30,328 bases of DNA from assembly GCA_023433275.1 (NCBI GenBank), contig JAEZDN010000127.1, positions 1 through 30,328 of the forward strand, read 5' to 3'. Every line of letters begins with the position of its first letter. The stretch's first letter is position 1. Positions 1 through 7,697 of the stretch are shown here, piece after piece. The notes below the pieces were generated by a model that did not search any database, was not told where the DNA came from, and worked only from the letters and a program-made list of their open reading frames with translations. Both the position numbers and the translations under genes were made by a program. This DNA comes from Verrucomicrobiota bacterium. Its GTDB lineage: Bacteria > Verrucomicrobiota > Verrucomicrobiia > Opitutales > Opitutaceae.

Positions 1-2258
1 CCGTTGTGGGCGACCCGGGGCCCCGGCCGCCGGCCGCCGGGCCAGCGTCGCAGGCGGTCGCCGCCGGTCAGGATGCCGCGGAGGGCGCACGCGGCGGGCC
101 ACGTCTCGTCCATCGTGGCCTCGGCCAGCGGCGTGGGAATGAAGCTGAGGGTGATTTTCCGGTCGCACAGCCATTGCACGAGGCGAGCGGGCGAGAGGCG
201 GACTTCAGGCTCGGGGATATGGATGCTCGCGCCCGCGGACAGGTAGGGCCACAGCTCCCAGACGCACGCGTCGAAGGCGGGACTCGCGATCTGCGTGGCG
301 CGATCCGCGGCGGTGACGGCATAGACCTCCTGGTGCCAGCGGACGAGGTTGGCCAGGCTGCGATGGCTGATCGGCACGCCCTTCGGGACGCCGGTGGAGC
401 CGGAGGTGTAGATGAGATAGGCGGCATCATCGAGTGTCGCCGGCGCCGGGCGCAGAGCAGCCGTCGTGGCTCCCTGGAGGTTTTCGTCGTCCAGACAAAT
501 TACGCGGGCAGGGATGCCGGGGAACAGGGCCGCCAGCTTCCGTTCCGTCAGCAGGAGCGGAATCGCGGCATCGCTGATCATGAACGAGAGGCGCTCCGCG
601 GGATAGGCCGGGTCCATCGGCACGTAGGCGGCGCCCGACTTCAGGACGGCGAGCAACGCGACGGGCAGGTTCACGCCGGGCTGGACGCACACGCCGACAA
701 AGCGGCCGGGAGCGGCGCCGAGCGATTGCAGGCGCGCCGCGAGAGCCGTCGCAGTGCGATCCAGTTCCGCGTACGTGAGGGACTCCTGTTCATCCGCCAC
801 CGCGAGGGCATTGGGCTCGCGCGCGGCATGGCGGGCGAAGCGGGTGTGCACGGCGGTGAGCTCGCCGAAATCAGCAGGAGTTCCGCTCCAGGCGCCGAGC
901 AAGCGCGCCTCTTCCTCCGGAGTGAGGAGCGGGAGGTTGGCCAGAAAGCGATCCGGGTGGGTGGCCATGCCCTCCAGCAGCGTGATCAGGTGCCCGAGCA
1001 TTTGCTCGATGCTGGCGGCGCTGAAGCGGGACGGGTGATACGAGATGCGCAGTTGCAGCGTGTCGCCGCCGGCCGCGTCGAGGGCGAGGGGATGATTGAG
1101 CTGGTTGCGCACCTCGAAGGTGCGGTTCGACCAGGCACCGCCCCGCGCGGCTAGGGCGGCATCCCAGGAGGGTTCCTGGTAGCTGACGACCGTGTCGAAC
1201 AAGGGCGTGCCGGCGGCCACACCCGCCAAGGGACGGATGGCGGAGAGCGCCGCGTGTTCATGCGGCCGCATGTCGATCCATTGGCGGCGGAGCCCGCGCA
1301 GCCAGTCAGCCACGCGCACACCGGGAGTGAGGGCGACGCGGAGCGGCACGGTGTTGATGAGCGGTCCGACCAGGCGGCTGGCGCTTTCGACCGACCCGTG
1401 GCGGCAGGCGCGCACGGCGCCGAACAGCACCTCGGACTCACCCGTGCAGCGACCGAGAAGGAGGGCCCACGCGGCCTGGACCAGGGTGTTCAGCGTGATG
1501 TCGTTGGCCCGCGCAAAATCCCGCAGGGCGGATGTCCGGGCGGCATCGAGCACGCGGGTGCGATGGCAGGGACCGTTGGCGTCAGGTTCCGCGCCGGAGA
1601 TGGAACCGCCGGCAAGCGGCAGCGGGGTGGGATGGCGGAAATCCGCCAGCACCTCGCGCCAGTAGTGGAGGCTGGCAGCGGGATCCTGCGTTTGGAGCCA
1701 CTGCACGTACTCGTGGTAGGCGGGCGCGGGAGCGCTGGAGGAATCGCGGCCGGCGGCGAGGTCGTCGCAGGCGGCGAACAGGTCGGGCAGGAGCACCAGC
1801 AGCGAGCGGGCGTCGATCAGCAGGTGGTGGAAGGTGAAGACAACGCGGTGATCGGCTTCGCCGAGCCGGATGGTCGTGACGCGCCAGAGGGGAGCCACGG
1901 CGAGATCGACGCCGCGGGCGCGGTCCTCGGCCAGGAAGCGGGTCCATTGTTCTTCGCGCACGTGGGCCGGAAGGTCGGACCAGTCCTGCCACGCGAACAC
2001 CGTGTGGACTGCGTCGGCGACGACCTGTTCATGCGCTTCGCCGGCACGGGGCGCCGGGAACGCGGTGCGGAGAATGGAGTGGCGGCGGGCCATCCGAGTC
2101 CAGGCCCCGGCGAACACGTCCGGTGACACCGCCTCCGGGAGGTTCATCACGATCTGGACCAGATCCACCCCATCGGCGCGCAGGCCGGAGTGATGCGCGA
2201 GCAGCCCCTGCTGCAGCGGCGAGAGTGGATAGGCGCGTTGGGATTCGGCAGCAGGCAT
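1..2258 (-). CDS. Non-ribosomal peptide synthetase, 5' part (C-A domains), cut by window edge
   Basis: Reads leftward from ATG at 2258 and stays open for about 752 codons to base 1. The protein opens directly with a condensation domain (motif YPLSPLQQGLLAHH near residue 10). Its active-site motif is HHLLIDA at residues 144-150, where the usual HHxxxDG has Gly replaced by Ala; both His and the Asp are kept. An adenylation domain follows from about residue 480: AAYVPMDPAYP (A2), LIYTSGSTGVPKG near 615-628 (A3), FDACVWELW (A4). The window ends inside the A5 motif at VAHNG, so the rest of the A domain and any carrier domain lie outside. The visible specificity positions read roughly D-A-W-T-L-G, which hints at a hydrophobic or aromatic amino acid; this is a weak inference. 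Starting with a C domain means it accepts an acyl or peptidyl chain made elsewhere, or is a lipopeptide starter. It is transcribed from the module promoter at 2274-2315. No Shine-Dalgarno is seen. Confidence 0.95.
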   Translation of the reverse strand, partial: MPAAESQRAYPLSPLQQGLLAHHSGLRADGVDLVQIVMNLPEAVSPDVFAGAWTRMARRHSILRTAFPAPRAGEAHEQVVADAVHTVFAWQDWSDLPAHVREEQWTRFLAEDRARGVDLAVAPLWRVTTIRLGEADHRVVFTFHHLLIDARSLLVLLPDLFAACDDLAAGRDSSSAPAPAYHEYVQWLQTQDPAASLHYWREVLADFRHPTPLPLAGGSISGAEPDANGPCHRTRVLDAARTSALRDFARANDITLNTLVQAAWALLLGRCTGESEVLFGAVRACRHGSVESASRLVGPLINTVPLRVALTPGVRVADWLRGLRRQWIDMRPHEHAALSAIRPLAGVAAGTPLFDTVVSYQEPSWDAALAARGGAWSNRTFEVRNQLNHPLALDAAGGDTLQLRISYHPSRFSAASIEQMLGHLITLLEGMATHPDRFLANLPLLTPEEEARLLGAWSGTPADFGELTAVHTRFARHAAREPNALAVADEQESLTYAELDRTATALAARLQSLGAAPGRFVGVCVQPGVNLPVALLAVLKSGAAYVPMDPAYPAERLSFMISDAAIPLLLTERKLAALFPGIPARVICLDDENLQGATTAALRPAPATLDDAAYLIYTSGSTGVPKGVPISHRSLANLVRWHQEVYAVTAADRATQIASPAFDACVWELWPYLSAGASIHIPEPEVRLSPARLVQWLCDRKITLSFIPTPLAEATMDETWPAACALRGILTGGDRLRRWPGGRRPGPRVAHN

Positions 2259-2273
2259 TGAATTACTGGTCTC

Positions 2274-2315
2274 AGGATACGGGGAACGCCCTGATGGCTG
2301 AAGTGGGTGAGCACC
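2274..2315 (-). promoter_or_regulatory. Module promoter of the NRPS gene
   Basis: On the minus strand GGTGCTCACC (2315-2306) runs into CACCCACT (2309-2302), followed by exactly 22 bases and a -10 box TATCCT (2279-2274). Transcription would start near 2267, about 9 bases before the NRPS ATG. Octamer, spacing and -10 form match the sites at 7099-7140, 7698-7742 and 11955-11996. No TTGACA-like -35 box lies at 17 bases, so the promoter probably needs an activator. The match between sites is seen directly; the function is inferred. Confidence 0.65.
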
Positions 2316-2407
2316 TGCCCACGTGCGAATTATCACCCCAAGGGAAAATCCTGATGGGTTGATTCCGTCGGTTCAGGAGCAGTGTGGGTCTGGTTAAAGC
2401 AGGGGGT

Positions 2408-2443
2408 CGCCCTATCAGCGCCGGGCCCGCGCGCCGCTATGCT
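2408..2443 (+). promoter_or_regulatory. Possible degenerate module promoter of the glycosyltransferase operon
   Basis: TATGCT at 2438-2443 is a good -10 box. Twenty-two bases upstream lies CGCCCTAT (2408-2415), which matches the CACCCACT consensus at only 5 of 8 positions, in the correct register. Transcription would start near 2450, at the ATG itself. It would make a divergent pair with the NRPS promoter. Weak evidence. Confidence 0.3.
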
Positions 2444-2449
2444 GGAGGG

Positions 2450-3625
2450 ATGTTATCCACTCTCAGCCCTGCCCTTGGTTCCAGTGCCTCCTACCTCCCT
2501 GTGCCGGACAAATCCGTGAGGGAACAACGCTGGCCGGTTTGCATCCTCGGCATCCCGGTCGATTCCGTCACGATGGACGAAGCGCTTGACCGAATCGATG
2601 AGATGGTCGCGAGCGGTCGTCCGCACTACGTCGTCACGCCCAACGTCGATTTCCTGGTCCAGGCGCAGACGAACCCGGAGCTGCACCGGATCCTATGCGA
2701 GGCTGACCTGGTGTTGTGCGACGGCCAGCCGCTGGTGTGGGCTTCGCGCTGGCTGGGCAACCCGCTGCCGGAGCGGGTGGCCGGGGCTGACCTGGCGCCG
2801 CGGCTGATTGCCCAGGCGGAACGAAAGGGTCATCGCATCTTCCTTCTGGGCGCGACGCCGGAAGCCAATGAGGCGGCCGCGCGCCGCCTGCGGAAGACGC
2901 ATCCCCAGCTCCAGCTGGCGGGGCATTATTCGCCGCCGTTCGCCCCGTTGGAGGAAATGGACCATGACGCCCTCGTGTGCCGCATCCGTGCGGCCGAGCC
3001 GGACATCCTTTTCGTGGGTTTCGGTTGCCCCAAGCAGGAGCAATGGATCGCCCGCCACTATCGCGCGCTTGGGGTGCCCGTTTGCCTGGGCCTCGGGGCC
3101 ACGATCGATTTTCTCGCCGGCCGCGTGCGCCGTGCGCCGGAGTGGATGCGCCGCTCGGGGTTGGAATGGACGTACCGGCTGTCGCAGGAGCCGCGTCGTC
3201 TTTTCCGCCGCTATTGGACGGACGTGCGCTATTTTGGCGCCGCGATCCTGGCGCAGTGGTGGACTTTCCAGTGGCACGCCCGCGAAGTGGCGGGGGGCGC
3301 GGTGCGCATCGTTTCCACGAGCGCGACCTGGCAGCATGTGCGCGCGACGGGGGCGCTGAATCGGTCGCTGCTCGAGCGCGCGGCGGACATCTGCCGACGG
3401 GTGGGCGAGGGAGGCACCCGGGATTGCCGGCTCGAGCTCGCCGAGGTGGAGACCATCGACAGCACAGGCGTGGCGGCGCTGACGGTCTGGCAGCGCAAGC
3501 TGCGGCGGGCGGGCCGACGGCTGGTGTTGTTCCGGCCCAATGGCCGGGTGCGGCGTCTCCTGCGCGAGGCGGGTCTCAGCCACCTTGAAACCAGTGACGT
3601 CGCCGAGAGCGGCCTCAGCGCATGA
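2450..3625 (+). CDS. WecG/TagA/CpsF-family glycosyltransferase fused to a C-terminal STAS domain
   Basis: A 391-residue protein. Residues 30-270 are a WecG/TagA/CpsF (GT26) glycosyltransferase, a family that transfers a sugar to an undecaprenyl-linked acceptor at the inner face of the membrane. Family marks are VTPNVDFL (62-69, with the conserved Asp67), ADLVLCDGQPLVW, GFGCPKQEQW (190-199) and RAPEWMRRSGLEW (228-240). After a short linker, residues 284-385 form a STAS domain of the anti-anti-sigma type. It carries IDSTGVAAL (336-344), with Ser338 in the place of the phosphorylated Ser of SpoIIAA-like proteins. The start at 2450 was chosen because it lies 6 bases after the -10 box TATGCT; an upstream in-frame ATG at 2384 precedes the promoter. 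GGAGG sits only one base before the ATG, too close for a normal ribosome site. The stop overlaps the next gene as ATGA. The family calls are firm; the role of the STAS part is unknown. Confidence 0.9.
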   Translation: MLSTLSPALGSSASYLPVPDKSVREQRWPVCILGIPVDSVTMDEALDRIDEMVASGRPHYVVTPNVDFLVQAQTNPELHRILCEADLVLCDGQPLVWASRWLGNPLPERVAGADLAPRLIAQAERKGHRIFLLGATPEANEAAARRLRKTHPQLQLAGHYSPPFAPLEEMDHDALVCRIRAAEPDILFVGFGCPKQEQWIARHYRALGVPVCLGLGATIDFLAGRVRRAPEWMRRSGLEWTYRLSQEPRRLFRRYWTDVRYFGAAILAQWWTFQWHAREVAGGAVRIVSTSATWQHVRATGALNRSLLERAADICRRVGEGGTRDCRLELAEVETIDSTGVAALTVWQRKLRRAGRRLVLFRPNGRVRRLLREAGLSHLETSDVAESGLSA

Positions 3626-4776
3626 ACATCGGAATTTCCACCTCCGTGGTGCAACGCGGCCGCAGCGGCGTCGCCCAATATGTCTTCGCGCTCCTGCGCG
3701 CGCTCCGCCCCGCGGCGAACGAGCATCGCTTCACGCTCTTCGTGCTGGAGGAGGATCGCCCGCTCTTTGCGTTCGCCTCCGACTACATGGAGATCGTGCG
3801 CGTGCCGGAACGCTACCGGCCGCCGGTAGCCGACATCGCGTGGCACCAGACCCAGCTACCGTCGTTGTGCGCCCGGCTGGGCCTCGACGTGATCCACGTG
3901 CCGAGCTACCGGCGCATGATGTGGCAGGCGCCGTGTGCACGCGTGTCGACGATCCATGATCTCGCGGCGTTCCATGTGTCCGGGAAGTACGACCTGGCCC
4001 GCATGTTTTACGGGCGGGTCGTGGCGCGCCAGCTGGCCCGCCGGCAGGAGGGCATCATCGCGGTGAGTCGCACGACGGCCGGGGATCTGGAGCGTTTCTT
4101 CCAGCTCGGGCCGGACAAGGTGACGGTGATTGCGAACGGACTCGACCACGACCGCTTCCGGACGGCGCCGGCGGCCCAGGCGTCGGCCTGGGCGGAATCC
4201 CACGGCGTGAACCGTCCGTTTTTCCTCTACGTCTCGCGCCTCGAGCATCCGGCCAAGAATCACGTGCGGCTTATCGAGGCGTTCAACCGCTTCAAGGCGG
4301 CCACCAAATCCGACTGGCAACTGGTGCTCGGTGGATCCGACTGGCATGGCGCCGAAGTCATCCATCGCAAGGTGGATGAATCGCCGTATGTGGCGGACAT
4401 TCGCCGCCTGGGCTTCGTCAAGGATGCCGACCTGCCGCGCTGGTACCAGTCTGCGGGGGCGTTCGTGTATCCGTCGTTGTTCGAGGGGTTCGGCTTTCCC
4501 CCGCTGGAAGCCATGGCCTGCGGCTGCCCCGTGGCCTGTTCGCCGCGCGGAGCGCTGGCGGAGACGGTCGGCGAGGCGGCGGCGATCTTCGATCCCGAGG
4601 ACCTGGACGGCCTGCAGTGGGAACTTACCCGCCTGGCCACCGACGGCGAGTGGCGCGCCACGCTCCGTGCGGTCGGCCTGAAGCATGCGGCGAACTACCA
4701 ATGGACCAAAACAGCCCAGGCGACCGTTGGGGCCTATGCCCGCGCCGCGGAAATCGTGGGGTGCGCGGCCCCCTGA
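3622..4776 (+). CDS. GT4-family (GT-B fold) glycosyltransferase
   Basis: A 384-residue glycosyltransferase of the group 1 (GT4) type, which uses a nucleotide sugar and retains anomeric configuration. The N-terminal half begins MNIGIST and carries RGRSGVAQY near residue 12, a typical acceptor-side loop. The C-terminal donor domain shows FLYVSRLEHPAKN near 201-213 and the EX7E motif EGFGFPPLE with Glu288 and Glu296, followed by CGCPVACS. It has no signal peptide and no membrane segment, so it should be cytoplasmic or peripheral. Its ATG overlaps the stop of the preceding gene by four bases, so the two are translationally coupled and probably build the same surface glycan. The sugar and acceptor cannot be read from the sequence. 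A hairpin covers its stop codon. Confidence 0.93.
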   Translation: MNIGISTSVVQRGRSGVAQYVFALLRALRPAANEHRFTLFVLEEDRPLFAFASDYMEIVRVPERYRPPVADIAWHQTQLPSLCARLGLDVIHVPSYRRMMWQAPCARVSTIHDLAAFHVSGKYDLARMFYGRVVARQLARRQEGIIAVSRTTAGDLERFFQLGPDKVTVIANGLDHDRFRTAPAAQASAWAESHGVNRPFFLYVSRLEHPAKNHVRLIEAFNRFKAATKSDWQLVLGGSDWHGAEVIHRKVDESPYVADIRRLGFVKDADLPRWYQSAGAFVYPSLFEGFGFPPLEAMACGCPVACSPRGALAETVGEAAAIFDPEDLDGLQWELTRLATDGEWRATLRAVGLKHAANYQWTKTAQATVGAYARAAEIVGCAAP

Positions 4777-4795
4777 TCCGGGTACTCGGGGCCGC
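4765..4795 (+). terminator. GC-rich hairpin over the stop codon of the GT4 gene
   Basis: GCGGCCCC (4765-4772) and GGGGCCGC (4788-4795) are a perfect 8-base inverted repeat with a 15-base loop that contains the stop codon. Only CTCTT follows, so it is a weak intrinsic terminator at best. Confidence 0.45.
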
Positions 4796-4803
4796 CTCTT
4801 GCA

Positions 4804-4846
4804 GGTCTTCACCCCGCTGAATCCCCCGGAGAAAATGCCATATTAC
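4804..4846 (+). promoter_or_regulatory. Module-like promoter of the small membrane protein gene
   Basis: GGTCTTCACC at 4804-4813 matches the GGTSNNCACC palindrome. A -10 box TATTAC follows at 4841-4846 after 27 bases; the other sites have 26. The octamer is CACCCCGC instead of CACCCACT. Transcription would start near 4853, 15 bases before the ATG at 4868. Confidence 0.45.
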
Positions 4847-4867
4847 TCCCAGCAATAAACACCACTC

Positions 4868-5074
4868 ATGAACAACTATCATCTCTTCCTGATTCGCTCG
4901 GACTCCGTGACCCAGATTGCCGCGCATCTGCTGGCCGGGATCATTGCCCTGGTTTTCATCTCGAGCCTGGTCAGCCCGGCGCCCGAGCGCCTGGCGGATG
5001 TGCCCGTCGCCTCCCGCACCGCCGCGGCGGTGATCCTGCCCGCCGGTACGACCATGCTGGCGGCCGCCAAATAA
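4868..5074 (+). CDS. Small single-pass membrane protein, unknown function
   Basis: A 68-residue protein that I do not recognise. Residues about 16-37 (from QIAAHLLAG to SSLV) form one hydrophobic segment. A polar N-terminus precedes it and an Ala/Val-rich tail of about 30 residues follows. It could be a membrane-anchored small protein or an uncleaved signal anchor. Support for a real gene: it has its own promoter-like module upstream, a short leader and coding-like base composition. Its stop codon (TAA, 5072-5074) is also the first part of a terminator-like hairpin. The subtilase gene starts only 37 bases after its stop, so both probably lie on one transcript. A role as a leader peptide for the protease gene is possible. 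Confidence 0.6.
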   Translation: MNNYHLFLIRSDSVTQIAAHLLAGIIALVFISSLVSPAPERLADVPVASRTAAAVILPAGTTMLAAAK

Positions 5075-5096
5075 ACCGCTGCCGTCGGTTTTTTTT
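5073..5096 (+). terminator. Intrinsic terminator or attenuator between the small ORF and the subtilase gene
   Basis: AAACCG (5073-5078) pairs with CGGTTT (5086-5091) around a 7-base loop and is followed by T to 5096, eight T in a row counting from 5089. The stem is short, but the T run is the best in the window. The 5' arm begins inside the stop codon of the small ORF. Only 14 bases separate the T run from the subtilase ATG, leaving no room for a promoter. Confidence 0.7.
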
Positions 5097-5110
5097 CGCG
5101 CCACGAATTT

Positions 5111-7036
5111 ATGTTTCCTTCAACTCCCTCCCTCCATCGGCCCGCACAGCGTTGCGGGTCTTTCTCTGGTTGGTTGCTTCGTTTAACAGCGGCCGCGGTC
5201 CTGCCCGTGGCGCTCCTGGCCCAGCCGGCCGCCCCCGGCCGGGACCCCGTCGAGGCGCGACCCGCCAAGGCGGCGGAGGATCGTATCATCCTCCGGCTCA
5301 AGCCAGGAAAGGACCTGAAAGGCCTGCACAATCAGCTGGGCGGCAAGGCCCGCAAGCTGATGCGCAAGGCTCGTCAGAACCAGGCCGACCTGGAAGTGGT
5401 GGAAATCCCGCGCGGGCAGCGCGACAAGGTCCTCGAGGCCTACCGCAAGAGCGGCCTCGTGGAATACGCCGAGCCCGACTACATCCTGGAGGCCCTCGTC
5501 GAACCCAATGACTTCCGGTTTTGGGACGGCTCCATGTGGCATCTCAAGAACACGGGCATCTACGGCGGCACGGTTGGCGCCGACATCGATGCGACGGTGG
5601 GCTGGGACATTCGCAAGACCGCCTCGGATGTGATCGTGGCGGTGGTCGACACCGGCGTGCGCTACACGCATGAGGACCTGGCGCCCAACATGTGGGTGAA
5701 CCCGGGCGAATCGGGCCTCGACGCCAACGGGCTCAACAAGCGCACCAACGGCATCGACGATGATGGCAACGGCTACGTCGACGACGTGCACGGCATCAAC
5801 GTGCTGACGCACACGGGCAACCCGGATGACGACTTCGGCCACGGCACGCACGTCGCGGCCATCATCGGCGCAGCCACCAACAACAGCGTGGGCGTTTCCG
5901 GTGTGGCCTGGCAGGTCCAGCTGATGGCGCTCAAGTTCCTCAATTACTCGGGTCACGGCACGATCTCCGGTGCGGTGGAATGTCTCGACTACGCGCGGGC
6001 CAAGGGCGCGCGCATCATCAACGCCAGCTGGGGATCCAGCGGCTTCACCTCGCAGGCGCTGCGCGACGCGGTCACCAACCTGAACATCGAGGGCATCCTC
6101 TTCGTCGCGGCCGCGGGCAACAACAACGGCAACAACGACGTCAGCCCGCTCTATCCCGCCACCTACGAATACGACAACGTGGTCTCGGTGGCGGCCACCA
6201 CCCGCACCGACAACAAGGCGAATTTCTCGAACTGGGGTCCGACCACGGTCGACCTGGCCGCGCCCGGCGCGCCGATCTTCTCGGCGTGGAAGGGGTCGAA
6301 CAGCGACTATCGCTACATGGACGGCACGTCCATGGCGGCGCCGCAGGTCGCAGGCGCGGCCGCGCTGATCTGGTCGCTCAATCCCGCGCTCACGCACCAG
6401 GAAGTCATCCAGCGCATCATCACCACGACGGACCCGCTCCCGGACTTCGCCGGGAAGACGGTCAGCGGCGGACGCTTGAACATCGCGGCGGCCCTCGCGG
6501 CCACCGGCACGCCGCCGCCGCCCTCCGAACGTACCGATATCGTCTGGGTTGAGGATGCCATTCCGATCGGCGCCTGGGGTAGCACGGCCGGCGGTGACAC
6601 CTGGAACTGGGTGACGGCGTCGCCCGCGCCGTATTCCGGCGCGAAGGCGCATCAGTCCGCCAATGTGGTGGGCTACCATGACCACTCGTTCAACAACGCC
6701 ACCGTGACGATGCCGGTCGCCGCGGGCGACATCCTCTTCGTCTACGTGTACCTCGATCCGGTCAATCCGCCGCGGGAGATCATGGTCTCCTGGAACAACG
6801 GAAACTGGGAACATCGCGCCTACTGGGGCGAGAACCTGATCAATTACGGCACGAACAACACGAATTCCCGGCGCCCGATGGGAGCCCTGCCACCGACGGG
6901 CCAATGGGTGCGCCTTGAAGTGCCCGCCAGCCAGGTTGGCCTTGAGGGCACGACGGTGAAATCCATGAGCTTCAGCCTTCACACGGGGCGGGTGACGTGG
7001 GATCGCGCCGGCCGAAACACCCTGACCCAACCCTGA
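5111..7036 (+). CDS. Secreted subtilisin-family (S8) serine protease with C-terminal beta-rich domain
   Basis: A 641-residue preproprotein. A signal peptide lies near residues 20-40 (hydrophobic core LTAAAVLPVALLAQ). An I9-type propeptide spans about 56-127, ending near EYAEPDYIL. The S8 catalytic domain has the full triad: Asp180 in VVDTGVRYTHEDL, His244 in DFGHGTHVA and Ser407 in DGTSMAAPQVAG. The oxyanion Asn337 is in VAAAGNNN. NGIDDDGNGYVDD (about 213-225) is a usual insertion of large secreted subtilases. After a Pro linker (TPPPPSERT) residues 475-641 form a beta-rich domain with WNWVTASPAPYSGAKAHQS and GQWVRLEVPASQVGLEG, seen on many secreted proteins of verrucomicrobia, acidobacteria and myxobacteria and probably carbohydrate- or surface-binding. 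No Shine-Dalgarno. It probably depends on transcripts from upstream that pass the hairpin at 5073-5096. It may process surface proteins or the matrix; that role is inferred. Confidence 0.95.
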   Translation: MFPSTPSLHRPAQRCGSFSGWLLRLTAAAVLPVALLAQPAAPGRDPVEARPAKAAEDRIILRLKPGKDLKGLHNQLGGKARKLMRKARQNQADLEVVEIPRGQRDKVLEAYRKSGLVEYAEPDYILEALVEPNDFRFWDGSMWHLKNTGIYGGTVGADIDATVGWDIRKTASDVIVAVVDTGVRYTHEDLAPNMWVNPGESGLDANGLNKRTNGIDDDGNGYVDDVHGINVLTHTGNPDDDFGHGTHVAAIIGAATNNSVGVSGVAWQVQLMALKFLNYSGHGTISGAVECLDYARAKGARIINASWGSSGFTSQALRDAVTNLNIEGILFVAAAGNNNGNNDVSPLYPATYEYDNVVSVAATTRTDNKANFSNWGPTTVDLAAPGAPIFSAWKGSNSDYRYMDGTSMAAPQVAGAAALIWSLNPALTHQEVIQRIITTTDPLPDFAGKTVSGGRLNIAAALAATGTPPPPSERTDIVWVEDAIPIGAWGSTAGGDTWNWVTASPAPYSGAKAHQSANVVGYHDHSFNNATVTMPVAAGDILFVYVYLDPVNPPREIMVSWNNGNWEHRAYWGENLINYGTNNTNSRRPMGALPPTGQWVRLEVPASQVGLEGTTVKSMSFSLHTGRVTWDRAGRNTLTQP

Positions 7037-7043
7037 AAAATCT

Positions 7044-7067
7044 CCGGCCAGTAACCAGGCCGGCTTT
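7044..7067 (+). terminator. Probable terminator of the subtilase gene
   Basis: CCGGCC (7044-7049) pairs with GGCCGG (7058-7063) around an 8-base loop, preceded by a run of A and followed by CTTT. The T run is short. Confidence 0.5.
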
Positions 7068-7074
7068 AGCCACG

Positions 7075-7140
7075 AGGTGTTCACCCGCCCGCGGGGTGGG
7101 TGAACACCTACTGGGCCGATGTGGCCCGCCCCGGTAAGGT
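7075..7140 (+). promoter_or_regulatory. Double-palindrome operator and module promoter of the degenerate receiver gene
   Basis: AGGTGTTCACCC (7075-7086) and GGGTGAACACCT (7098-7109) are perfect 12-base inverted copies with an 11-base spacer. Each contains the 10-base palindrome GGTGWWCACC. The second copy runs into CACCTACT (7105-7112), then 22 bases, then TAAGGT (7135-7140), the same layout as at 7698-7742 and 11955-11996. Palindrome centres are 23 bases apart, about two helical turns. Transcription would start near the GTG at 7147. AAGGTGGGG could also act as a ribosome site, which is the main alternative reading of the -10 box. Confidence 0.65.
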
Positions 7141-7146
7141 GGGGCT

Positions 7147-7632
7147 GTGGTTACCCCCCGGAAGTCCTATTGCATCATCATCGTCGAGGAAGACGAGAGG
7201 GTGTACCGGAAGATCATCACTGCCCTGGAGAAGTCGGGCTGCTCCTACCATGTGCGTCGGGTGACCACGCAGGAGGAACTGGATGAGGAGCTTCTCCAAC
7301 TCGCGCCGGATTTCGTGATTTGCGATCACTCGCGGTCGCAATGGAACAGCTTCGCGGTGCTGGAGCGGGTGCGCGCCTTCCAGCCGACCATGCCCTTTGC
7401 CGTGGTTGCAGGCGGGCTGGACGACGGGCAGTCGGCGGACCTGCTGGCCAGCGGCATCGACGCCTGCGTGGACTGCGATCGCCTGGGCGAATTACTGCCG
7501 GCGGTGGAGGGAATGTTGAGCCGGCATGACCAGCGCCAGCGCCTTTGTGTCGAGGAATTGCGCCGCAAGATCCACGAAGAGCCGCCCCGCGCGTGCTCCC
7601 GTGGCGGCATCCTGCGCTTCCGCGTCGGTTGA
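7147..7632 (+). CDS. Stand-alone receiver-domain protein with altered switch residues
   Basis: A 161-residue protein, almost all one CheY-like receiver domain. The first strand and acidic pair are IIIVEEDE (about residues 10-17), and the phosphoacceptor position is kept in FVICDHSRSQ. Aligned with the next gene's receiver (PFLFVTG and DYVLKTRL), the conserved Thr becomes Ala in PFAVVAGG and the conserved Lys becomes Cys in ACVDCDRL. It may still be phosphorylated but is unlikely to switch in the usual way, and may be a pseudo-receiver that binds a partner. The C-terminal 30 residues are Arg-rich and without a known domain. The start is GTG at 7147; no later Met precedes the first receiver strand. 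It is separated from the next gene by that gene's own promoter. Confidence 0.8.
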   Translation: MVTPRKSYCIIIVEEDERVYRKIITALEKSGCSYHVRRVTTQEELDEELLQLAPDFVICDHSRSQWNSFAVLERVRAFQPTMPFAVVAGGLDDGQSADLLASGIDACVDCDRLGELLPAVEGMLSRHDQRQRLCVEELRRKIHEEPPRACSRGGILRFRVG

Positions 7633-7697
7633 GCCCCACCACCGGGCTCGTTCCGGACGAGTTTTCCGCGGGAGATGGGGCCTGGCGAGGCGACGTT

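Noticed and set aside
6..1154. A 382-codon plus-strand frame opposite the NRPS gene
   Set aside because: It is Gly/Arg-rich with no domain, and the opposite strand carries clear C and A domain motifs in one frame.
4834..4857. A seven-codon mini-ORF (MPYYSQQ) before the small membrane protein
   Set aside because: The predicted -10 box at 4841-4846 lies inside it, so it would not be transcribed as a leader.
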